Source: Nannocystis pusilla (lineage in GTDB: Bacteria; Myxococcota_A; Polyangia; Nannocystales; Nannocystaceae). From it: a stretch of DNA of 64,000 nt. Numbering within the stretch: position 1 is the stretch's first letter; every line of letters begins with the position of its first letter. The notes below the pieces were generated by a model. The model was not told where the DNA came from. It ran no database searches and saw nothing but the letters and a program-made list of their open reading frames with translations. Of the stretch, positions 54,930 to 62,256 are shown piece by piece. The translations under genes and the position numbers were made by a program. Location of the stretch: positions 9,940,001 to 10,004,000 of the forward strand of contig NZ_JAPNKE010000002.1 in the NCBI RefSeq assembly GCF_026626665.1. Direction: 5' to 3'.

Positions 54930-56696
54930 TCAGGCGCCGGACAGCTCGCGGACGCAGGCGGCGCGGCGCTCCGGCGTGAGGCCCGGGGCGAGCTCGAGCT
55001 GCTGCAGCGGGATCTCCTTGTCGCCCTCGGGCTTGAAGCGGATCACGCGCTCGCGCTTGCCGTCGCGCACGCGCAGCACGTAGGGGACGGTCGAGTCGCC
55101 CGGCTTGCCGTCGCGCTCGAGGATCGTCATGCCGTCGCGCAGGCCGGCGCGCCAGGCGGCCGAGCCCTTGCGCAGGCCGGCGACGCGGCCGGCGGCGGCG
55201 GTGGCGTCGACGTCCCAGCCGCGCTCGAAGTCGCGGCGGACGCTGTCGACGACGCGGACGCACGGGCCGAACACGTCGGCGGGCATGCGGATCGCGGTGC
55301 CCTGGCCGACGAAGCGCTCGAGGTCGGCGGCGATGTCGGGGCCGCCGAGCTCGCGGTAGACCGGCGGGAACACGCTGGCGGCGTCGGGGGCGAACTTGAC
55401 GGGCGAGGCCTGGACCTTGGCGCGCATGGCCTTCAGGACATCGTCGAGGTCGCGCGCGCCGGCGGTGGCCTGGCGCAGGCGCTGCTCCCAGATCGCGGCG
55501 AGCAGCGGGCCGCGGCGGTAGGGCAGGCGGCTCACTTTGTGGTCGTTCCAGTAGTCGGCGACGATGCGCGCGTTGGGCTCGTCGCGCACGGGCGAGGTCC
55601 AGTACTCGACGAGCGCCTCGTTCCAGGCGGTGACGAAGTCCTCGAGGCTGTAGATGCCGGCGCGCAGGAGGAGGCGCCAGGTGTAGAACTCGGTGAAGCC
55701 CTCGGCGAACCACTTGCCGGCGCCCTCGGCGGTGCCGTCGGCCTGGCCGCCGAGCTGGCGCGCGTTCCAGGTGTGGAAGTACTCGTGGGCGAGGAGGTGG
55801 CGCAGGTCGGCGATCGTCGCGTTCTCGGCGACGGTGAGCGTGAAGGCGTCGGAGCGGCCGGTGCCGCCGTAGGTCATGCTGCCTTCGACCCGCTCCTGCG
55901 GCGCGAGGGTGATGAGGAACGGGGCGTCCTTGTCGCCCCAGAACTCGCGCTGGGAGGCGATGACGGCCAGCGAGAGGTCGAAGAAGGCGTCGTGTGTGAA
56001 GTCGTAGTCGCCGAGGATCGCCACGCGCACCTGGCCATTGGCGCGGGTGCGCAGACCGGGGCCGCCGATGACGACGCTCTCGATGACGTCGCCGACGACG
56101 CCGGGGCGCGCGCCTGCCAGGTGCTCGAGGTCGCTGGCGAACTGGAAACCCGCCGGGGCGTCGCGCCACACGAAGGTCGCGGGGTCGTCCTCGCGGCCCT
56201 CGGGGTAGGCGAACAGGGCCTCGCCGAACACGTCGAACCAGGTGGGCCGGATGATCGGCAGGAACGGCTGGCCGTCCAGCGCGGTCGGGTCGCGGTCGAA
56301 GCCGGAGACGACGCGGTAGCGGACGACCAGCGGGGCGTTCGGGGCGGCGGTGAGCGGACGAATAGAAGGATCGTCGTCGGCGCCGACGGTGGCGCCCTCG
56401 ACGGTGAAGTCGCGCAGGAGGGTCCACAGCTCGCGGGCGGTGCCCCAGTGGTCGGGCAGCTTGAGGCGCGTGAGGCCGTCGGCGTCGCCGCGCAGGCGCA
56501 CCTCGACCTGCAAGGCGACGAGGGCGTCCTTCTCGAACACCGGCGAGAGGGCGTAGGCGACGGGCTCGGGCTTAGAGGCAGGGGCGGCTGCGGGCTGCGG
56601 CTCGGGGGCCGGGTTCGGAGCAGGACGCGGGGCGCTGCAGGCGAGGGCGAGGGCGAGGTGCGAGAGGAGAGCGAGCGCGAGCGAGCGGCGAGGCAC
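54930..56696 (-). CDS. M61 glycyl-aminopeptidase-like lipoprotein with PDZ domain
   Basis: 588 residues. The signal 'ALLSHLALALACS' has an LAC lipobox and is followed by a Pro/Ala-rich linker. An N-terminal beta domain precedes the thermolysin-like catalytic domain of the M61 family. The zinc motif HEYFH is at residues 304-308 (HLLAHEYFHTWN) and the third ligand Glu332 is in 'WFAEGFTEFY'. A PDZ domain closes the chain ('AAGRVAGLRKGSAAWRAGLR', 'GDSTVPYVLRVRDG'). The protease is probably exported and cleaves after Gly or Ala. ATG 56696 starts the signal. It is convergent with the kinase across the six-node CATG array. Confidence 0.9.
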   Translation of the reverse strand: MPRRSLALALLSHLALALACSAPRPAPNPAPEPQPAAAPASKPEPVAYALSPVFEKDALVALQVEVRLRGDADGLTRLKLPDHWGTARELWTLLRDFTVEGATVGADDDPSIRPLTAAPNAPLVVRYRVVSGFDRDPTALDGQPFLPIIRPTWFDVFGEALFAYPEGREDDPATFVWRDAPAGFQFASDLEHLAGARPGVVGDVIESVVIGGPGLRTRANGQVRVAILGDYDFTHDAFFDLSLAVIASQREFWGDKDAPFLITLAPQERVEGSMTYGGTGRSDAFTLTVAENATIADLRHLLAHEYFHTWNARQLGGQADGTAEGAGKWFAEGFTEFYTWRLLLRAGIYSLEDFVTAWNEALVEYWTSPVRDEPNARIVADYWNDHKVSRLPYRRGPLLAAIWEQRLRQATAGARDLDDVLKAMRAKVQASPVKFAPDAASVFPPVYRELGGPDIAADLERFVGQGTAIRMPADVFGPCVRVVDSVRRDFERGWDVDATAAAGRVAGLRKGSAAWRAGLRDGMTILERDGKPGDSTVPYVLRVRDGKRERVIRFKPEGDKEIPLQQLELAPGLTPERRAACVRELSGA

Positions 56697-57181
56697 GGGC
56701 GCGCACAGTAACGGGGGCGCGCGGGCGACTCAAGCGGCGGGGGATGCGGACGCTGCCGGCTGGCTGCAATGGCGAATCTTCAGAGTGCGCCGCGCGGGGC
56801 TGCGGCGAAAAAATGCGTCGAGCGGCAATCGTAGGAGTTGACGCGCCGGCGAGCCGGTGGTATTTCATTCGCATCATGACCCCTGCCGCCAACATCGCAC
56901 CGTCGCCGCGCGCGCTTCCAGCCGCGGCTGGCGACGTCGTTGTGTTGTTGTCGGCCCTGAGGCGCGGCTCGGTCCGAGCTGCAGGCACAATTGCCCTGAA
57001 TCAGGGAATCGGCCCACGGGCCCGGCCTTCACGCGTGGACGAGGTGTCCGTGGCCGGCTCCGCCCGGTGCGACTCGGTGCATTCGCTTGCGAATGCCGTG
57101 TCCATGACCGATCCGCGGTCGCATGATTGCTGCCGGCGATTCGTCGCGGCAATGTATGCATCATTGCTGATTCCAGCTTCA
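56697..57181. other. Intergenic stretch upstream of the tRNA-Cys genes
   Basis: 485 bp of mixed composition, lower in GC than neighbouring genes. A short dyad CCCTGA-A-TCAGGG lies near 56995. No reading frame has family character. The part before 57182 must hold the tRNA promoter, but I see no certain -35/-10 pair. Confidence 0.5.
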
Positions 57182-57252
57182 GGTCCCGTGTCCGAGTGGC
57201 CAGGTGCCCGCCTGCAAAGCGGGTCAGTCGGGTTCGAATCCCGACGGGACCT
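57182..57252 (+). tRNA. tRNA-Cys(GCA), copy 1
   Basis: The acceptor stem GGTCCCG/CGGGACC, anticodon stem CCCGC/GCGGG with loop CTGCAAA (anticodon GCA), and T arm TCGGG-TTCGAAT-CCCGA are clear. The D arm is short. No CCA is encoded. It is first of three tandem copies. Confidence 0.92.
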
Positions 57253-57278
57253 TTAATATAATAGAGGGAGAGAAGAGC

Positions 57279-57349
57279 GGTCTCGTGTCCGAGTGGCCAG
57301 GTGCCCGCCTGCAAAGCGGGTTAGTCGGGTTCGAATCCCGACGGGACCT
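57279..57349 (+). tRNA. tRNA-Cys(GCA), copy 2
   Basis: Nearly identical to copy 1, with acceptor GGTCTCG/CGGGACC (one G-T pair) and the same anticodon and T arms. The variable region reads TTAG in place of TCAG. No CCA is encoded. A GAGGGAGAGAAGAGC-type AT/GA-rich spacer precedes it. Confidence 0.92.
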
Positions 57350-57372
57350 TCAATTGAGGGAGAGGAAAAAGT

Positions 57373-57443
57373 GGTCTCGTGTCCGAGTGGCCAGGTGCCC
57401 GCCTGCAAAGTGGGTTAGTCGGGTTCGAATCCCGACGGGACCT
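57373..57443 (+). tRNA. tRNA-Cys(GCA), copy 3
   Basis: Like copy 2, except the anticodon stem pairs CCCGC with GTGGG, giving one G-T pair. The anticodon loop CTGCAAA is unchanged. The spacer before it again contains GAGGGAGAGG, so the tandem unit includes spacer plus tRNA (about 95 bp). Confidence 0.9.
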
Positions 57444-57479
57444 TTGATTGAGGGAGAGAAGAGCGGTCAGGTGCCCGCC
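57444..57479 (+). pseudogene. Truncated fourth tRNA-Cys remnant
   Basis: After copy 3 the spacer TTGAGGGAGAGAAGAGC recurs and is followed by GGTC joined directly to AGGTGCCCGCC, i.e. the acceptor start and the D/anticodon 5' half of the same tRNA with the middle deleted. No anticodon loop remains. Confidence 0.65.
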
Positions 57480-57493
57480 GCTCGCGCGGCGTT

Positions 57494-57525
57494 GATGGCT
57501 CTTGAGACATGTTTTTAAGGGCATG
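57494..57525. repeat. CATG-type array (three nodes) after the tRNA cluster
   Basis: Nodes GATG (57494), CATG (57508) and CATG (57522) are 14 bp apart, with units GCT-CTTG-AGA and TTT-TTAA-GGG. It lies between the tRNA genes and the convergent kinase-like gene. Confidence 0.7.
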
Positions 57526-57650
57526 TCTTTGCGGGCTACCGTTCCAGCGCGTCGAACCGGCGGGGCTCGCGGCCTCGCCGGCTCGACAAATGCGACGGCC
57601 GCCGCGCTGACGGGCAGCGGGCGGCCAGGCGAGGGCGGTGAGGACCGCGC

Positions 57651-60600
57651 TCAGAGGGTGATGCCGTTGCCGGCGCAGGCGCTGTAGACCGCGCTGCGGC
57701 GGGCGCCGGTGAGCTGGTCGGCGGCCGACTTGGCGTTGTCGGCGTTGCCGGCCTTGCAGGCGGACACGCCCATGAGCTCGATGGCCTCCTGCGTGCGCGC
57801 GAGGGCGTTGGCCTGCTTGGCGAGGCTGTAGGCGAGCGGGTGGTTGCCCTGCTGCGCGGCCTGGCGGGCGCGGTCGAGGGTGTCCTTGGCCTTGGTGGCG
57901 GGGTCGTCGGCGGCGGGCTTGGGCGCGGGCGCAGGCGTGGGGTTCGTGGCCGCAGGCGTGGGCGCAGGCCCGGGGAGCGAGGTGCCGGCCTCGGCGGCCT
58001 TCTTGTAGGCCTCTTCCTGGGCCTTCTTGGCCTCCATGTGCTTGCGGACCTGATCGAACAGATCCTCCTCTTCCTCCTCGGGCTCGGCGGCCTTGGCCCG
58101 CTTCTTCTTCTTCTTCTTCGGCTCTTCGGTCTCGACGTCGGCGGGGGGCGGCTCAGGGTCGGCGGGCGGCGCGACGATCGGGACCGGATCCGGCGGCGGC
58201 GGCTCGACCTTGGTCGGGGTCGGCGGGGGCTCGGCTTTCACCGGCGGGGCGGGCTTGGGCTCGACCTTGGCCGGCGGCGGGGGGACGGCGCGGTTGCCCT
58301 GCGGGGCCAGCTCCGGCTCGGTCTGGATGTACGCGGCGGCGCCCGCGGCCAGAGCGGCGCCGAGGCCGATGATGGCGACCCACGGGGTCTTGCGCTTGGG
58401 CAGCTCGGCGATGATCGACTCGGTCGGCCGCAGCTCGGCGCTCGAGGTGAGGCGCTCGCCCGACTGCGACTGCCGCAGCGCGGCGGCCCGCAGCGCGTCC
58501 GGATGGACGTCGGCGGCCGCGACCCGGCGAGCGCTCATCGAGGCGGTCGGCGGGAGCTCGTCTGGCTGAGAGGACAGGGCCGCAGGGACAGCCACGATCT
58601 CGGCGGCCGGCGCCCGCGCGCGGCCCGAGTCGGCGGGCGCCGGGGCGCGGACCGAGTCGGCGGGCGCGGGGGCGCGGATCGAGTCGGCGGGGGCCCGCAT
58701 CGAGTCGTGGAGGACCGAGGCGCGCATCGACTCGCTCGCGGTGGCGCGAGCCGAGTCGCCGGGCGCGGGGATCCGGACGATCTCGGCGGGACGCGGGGCC
58801 TCGACGGGCCTGTCCGAAGGGGCAGGTGGAGGCGGCGCCGCGGTGACCGGCGCCGGGACAGGCGGAGGCGGCGGCTCGGCGGCGACGGGCGCAGGAGTGA
58901 CGGGCGCAGCGGCGGCGGGCGCAGGCGTGACGGGCGCGGCAGCGACGGGTGCAGGAGTGACGGGCGCGGCGACGGCAGCAGCGACTGCGGCGGCGACGGG
59001 CTCGGCAGCGACGGGCGTCGCAGGAGTGGGCTCGGCAGCAGCGGGAGCGACGGGTGCAGCAGCGACGGGCGCAGCAGCGACGGGCGCAGCAGGAACGGGC
59101 TCGGCCGCTGCGGGGGCGGGAGTGACGGGCGCAGCAGCGACAGCAGCGGCGGGCGCAGCAGGAGCGGGCTCGGCAGCAGCCGGCGCAGGAGCGGCGGGCT
59201 CAGGAGCGACAGGCGCCGCGGCGGGCGGAGGCGGAGGCGGCGTGGGCTCGGGCTCCGCGGCGAAGGGCGGGGGCGGAGGCACGGGCGCCTCTGCGGGCGG
59301 CGTGGGCTCGGCGGCCTTCTCGGCTGTCCCTTCGGACATGGCCGGAGAGGCAGGCGCGGCGGCGACCGGTTCGGACGGCTTGCGCTGCGAGGGGATCAGC
59401 GTCGGCACCGCGATCGACGGCGGACGCCGCGGACCGACGGGAGGCGGCGGCGCGATCGAGGCCGGCGGAGGCGGGGGCGGACCCGGCGGGGTGGCCGGGG
59501 CGTCGATCAGCCCGCGCATCACCACGGACGGGGCGATCTTCGCCGGCGCGGTGCTGGGGAGCGGGTGCGCCTCCTCGACGGCGGCCCCGGCGGCGGCGGC
59601 CGAGCTGACCGGAGGGACAGGTGCGGACAGGTTGTCCGAAGAGACAGGTAGCGTCGAGGCCAGCGGCTTGGGCGGGGCCGGCGGATGCGGGGGCGGCGTG
59701 GGGGCCGGGGCCGGCTCGGCGGCGACGGCAGCGGCCACCGCCGGCGTCCCGGCCTCGTCGGCGGGGATCGCCGACAGCGCGGCGACGAAGGCCTCCATGC
59801 TCGGGTGGCGATCGGCGGGCGACTTGGCCAGCGCCTTGAGCACGACCTCCTCGACCGCGGCCGGGATCTCGGCGTCGGGCGCGGCCTGCCGCAGCGGCAT
59901 CGGCGTGGCGTGCAGGTGCTGCGCGACCAGGCGGATCGGGTTGGTGTCGTTGAACGGCACCTTCCCGGTCAAGAGCTCGTAGGCGATGATGCCGAACGAG
60001 TAGACGTCGGTGCGGATGTCGATCGGCTCGCCGCAGCCCTGCTCGGGCGCGGCGTAGCGGGCCATCTGCACCCCGACCTCGCCGGCGCTCGGGCCGAGGT
60101 TGGTGGCGATGTGCTCGAGCACCGCCGTGCTCACGATCTTGATCGCCTCGTTCTTCGGCCGGTTGCGGACCGCGTAGCAGTGCTGCGCCTGCAGCGTGCC
60201 GAGGACGATGCCCTGCTCGTGCAGGGCCTGCAGGAGCTGGCTCAGGCGAATGAAGAGGTGGCGGGCGCGAGACCACGGCAGCCGACCGCCTCGCTCGAGC
60301 ATCGCCGACAGGTGGTCGCCGTCGAGGAAGTCGGTGACGATGAACAGCTCGCCCTCGAGGGTCATGCCGACGTCGAAGGCATCGACGAGGTTGACCAACG
60401 CATCAGGCTGCTGCTGCTGGATCTTGACGTTGCGGTCGATGCGAGCGCGGATCCGCGAGACCAATGCAGGGTTCTGCGCGAGGCTCGGGACGAGGATTCG
60501 CACCGCCACCGGGCGGTTCATCAAGAGGTCGTCGGCGCGGTAGACCGCGCCGGTCGAACCCTGACCGATGGATTGGGTGATCCGGTAGCGGTTGGCCAGC

Positions 60601-60671
60601 AGCACGCCGAGAAGCGCAGAACGAGGCTTCCACGCGGCGACATCGCCAGCCTGCTCGAGAAGGGGCGCCAT
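57651..60671 (-). CDS. Serine/threonine protein kinase-like protein lacking catalytic residues (pseudokinase) with TPR-like tail
   Basis: 1006 residues. The kinase domain spans about residues 28-310 (Gly-rich loop IGQGSTGAVYR). The VAIK lysine is Arg58 in VAVRIL. The HRD loop is replaced by GIVLGTLQAQHCYAV (154-168) with no HRD Asp, and DFG is replaced by IKIVSTAV (177-184). The APE-like YAAPEQ and DVYSFG are kept. A very long Pro/Ala-rich linker follows, then a single membrane helix (762-782, VAIIGLGAALAAGAAAYI) and a Lys/Glu-rich helical tail ending in repeats like 'ARQAAQQGNHPLAYSLAKQA'. It therefore looks like an inactive sensor or scaffold. Several 14-bp palindromes occur inside. Confidence 0.85.
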   Translation of the reverse strand: MAPLLEQAGDVAAWKPRSALLGVLLANRYRITQSIGQGSTGAVYRADDLLMNRPVAVRILVPSLAQNPALVSRIRARIDRNVKIQQQQPDALVNLVDAFDVGMTLEGELFIVTDFLDGDHLSAMLERGGRLPWSRARHLFIRLSQLLQALHEQGIVLGTLQAQHCYAVRNRPKNEAIKIVSTAVLEHIATNLGPSAGEVGVQMARYAAPEQGCGEPIDIRTDVYSFGIIAYELLTGKVPFNDTNPIRLVAQHLHATPMPLRQAAPDAEIPAAVEEVVLKALAKSPADRHPSMEAFVAALSAIPADEAGTPAVAAAVAAEPAPAPTPPPHPPAPPKPLASTLPVSSDNLSAPVPPVSSAAAAGAAVEEAHPLPSTAPAKIAPSVVMRGLIDAPATPPGPPPPPPASIAPPPPVGPRRPPSIAVPTLIPSQRKPSEPVAAAPASPAMSEGTAEKAAEPTPPAEAPVPPPPPFAAEPEPTPPPPPPAAAPVAPEPAAPAPAAAEPAPAAPAAAVAAAPVTPAPAAAEPVPAAPVAAAPVAAAPVAPAAAEPTPATPVAAEPVAAAVAAAVAAPVTPAPVAAAPVTPAPAAAAPVTPAPVAAEPPPPPVPAPVTAAPPPPAPSDRPVEAPRPAEIVRIPAPGDSARATASESMRASVLHDSMRAPADSIRAPAPADSVRAPAPADSGRARAPAAEIVAVPAALSSQPDELPPTASMSARRVAAADVHPDALRAAALRQSQSGERLTSSAELRPTESIIAELPKRKTPWVAIIGLGAALAAGAAAYIQTEPELAPQGNRAVPPPPAKVEPKPAPPVKAEPPPTPTKVEPPPPDPVPIVAPPADPEPPPADVETEEPKKKKKKRAKAAEPEEEEEDLFDQVRKHMEAKKAQEEAYKKAAEAGTSLPGPAPTPAATNPTPAPAPKPAADDPATKAKDTLDRARQAAQQGNHPLAYSLAKQANALARTQEAIELMGVSACKAGNADNAKSAADQLTGARRSAVYSACAGNGITL

Positions 60672-60845
60672 GGAGCACTAACATACCCGAGTTCTGTGGG
60701 CCCCGACGACTGGGCCCGCCACTCGACCTCGCGGTTTCGATGTGCGATCGAGTGCGCGCGCCTGGCGGCGGCGCGGCTCCGGGCCGGCCCGAGCCGCGCG
60801 GGGGTGGGGGACAAGGGCCGCACCCACGCGAGGTGCGAGGCGGGC

Positions 60846-62153
60846 TCACCTGTCTGCAGGAACAGCTTTCTTCAGATAGTCGGGGCTCCACAGGCCTTCG
60901 CTGCGGGCGACGAAGGCGGCGGCGACGTGGTCGCCGAGGACGTTCACGGCGGTGCGCGCCATGTCGAGGATCCGATCGATGCCGATGATGACGGCGATCC
61001 CTTCGCCCGGGACGCCGAACATGGTCAGCATGCCGACCAGCAAGGGGATCGATCCGCCGGGGACGGCGGCGGCGCCGATCGAGGTGAGCACCGCCATGGC
61101 GATCACGACGGCCATCTGGCCGAGGCTGAGCGTCACCCCGAACACCTGGCACAGGAAGATCACCGTGATGCCCTCGAACAGGGCGGTGCCGTTCATGCAC
61201 ATGGTGGCGCCGAGCGGATAGACGAAGCCGCAGATCCGCGGCGGTATGCCGAGGTTTTGCTGGCCGACGAGGAGGTTGGTCGGCAGGGTGGCGCTGCTCG
61301 AGGAGGTCGAGAACGCGGTGACCAGGGCGGCGCGGATCCGGGAGAGGAAGATCCGCGGGCTGACGCCGACGACGCCGCGGATCACGAGGCCCATGGTGCC
61401 GACGGCGTGCAGCGCGAGGGCGAACAGGACCAGGCCGACGTACACGCCGAGCGGGGCGAGCAGGGCGAAGCCGAACAGGGCGGTGACGCCGAAGATCAGG
61501 CCGGCCACGCCGTAGGGCGCGATCTTCATGGCCATGTCGACGATCGCCGAGATGACGTCGGCGAGCGCCTCGAGGAAGCCGAGCATGGTCTTCTGGCGGT
61601 CCTCGCGGATGAGGGTGATGCCGGCGCCGAACATCAGGCCGAAGAAGATCACGCCGAGCATGTCGCCGTGGACGGCCGAGGCGAGCGGGTTGCGGGTGAC
61701 GATGCCGACGAAGGTCTCGACGCCGAAGGCGGTCGGGGCGGGCGGCGGGCCGCTGTTGCGCGCGTACTGGGCGACGAGCTCGTCGCGCACGGCGGGCGAG
61801 ACGTAGGCGCCCGGGTCGACGACGCTGACGAGGAAGAGGCCGAGAGCGGAGGCGAGCGCGGTGGTGATCAAGAAGAAGGCGAGGGTCTTGACGCCCATGC
61901 GCCCGGCGCGGCGGATGTCGCCGACCCCGGCGACGCCGAGGGCGATCGAGGCGAACACCAGCGGCATCACCACCATCGACAACATGCGCAGGAAGACCTG
62001 CCCGAGCGGTCCGGCGACGTATTTCAGCGCGAACTGGACGACGCCATGGTCGGCGCCGAGGCCGAGGTTGGCGCCGAGGCCGAGGGCCGCACCGACCGCG
62101 AGGCCGAGCAAGATCCGGGTGTGCAGCGGCATGTGGGGCGCATGGTAGGACAT
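60846..62153 (-). CDS. Dicarboxylate/amino acid:cation symporter (DAACS)
   Basis: 435-residue polytopic symporter for glutamate, aspartate or C4-dicarboxylates, driven by Na+ or H+. Family signatures include 'YHAPHMPLHTRILLGLAVGA' at the start, 'MLSMVVMPLVFASIALGVAG', the serine-rich re-entrant loop 'TAFSTSSSSATLPTN' and 'YPLGATMCMNGTALFEGITV' (core PLGATMCMNGTA). The tail has 'AVVIIGIDRILDMARTAVNVLGD'-type DxxxDMxRTxxN residues (RILDMARTAVNV). Two starts are possible, 62153 and 62132. It follows the kinase-like gene in the same direction with 174 bp between them. Confidence 0.92.
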   Translation of the reverse strand: MSYHAPHMPLHTRILLGLAVGAALGLGANLGLGADHGVVQFALKYVAGPLGQVFLRMLSMVVMPLVFASIALGVAGVGDIRRAGRMGVKTLAFFLITTALASALGLFLVSVVDPGAYVSPAVRDELVAQYARNSGPPPAPTAFGVETFVGIVTRNPLASAVHGDMLGVIFFGLMFGAGITLIREDRQKTMLGFLEALADVISAIVDMAMKIAPYGVAGLIFGVTALFGFALLAPLGVYVGLVLFALALHAVGTMGLVIRGVVGVSPRIFLSRIRAALVTAFSTSSSSATLPTNLLVGQQNLGIPPRICGFVYPLGATMCMNGTALFEGITVIFLCQVFGVTLSLGQMAVVIAMAVLTSIGAAAVPGGSIPLLVGMLTMFGVPGEGIAVIIGIDRILDMARTAVNVLGDHVAAAFVARSEGLWSPDYLKKAVPADR

Positions 62154-62256
62154 GCGGACCCATCCGCGCGCATGGAGGCGCGATTCGTCGCGGTCGGCGG
62201 CGGAAAATCCGCCGCCCCGCGGGCGGGCGCGGGCCGGAGGCGGGCCCGCCGAGCGC

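Noticed and set aside
62141..62154. Two CATG words near the symporter start
   Set aside because: They are 10 bp apart, not 14, and the arms are not complementary.
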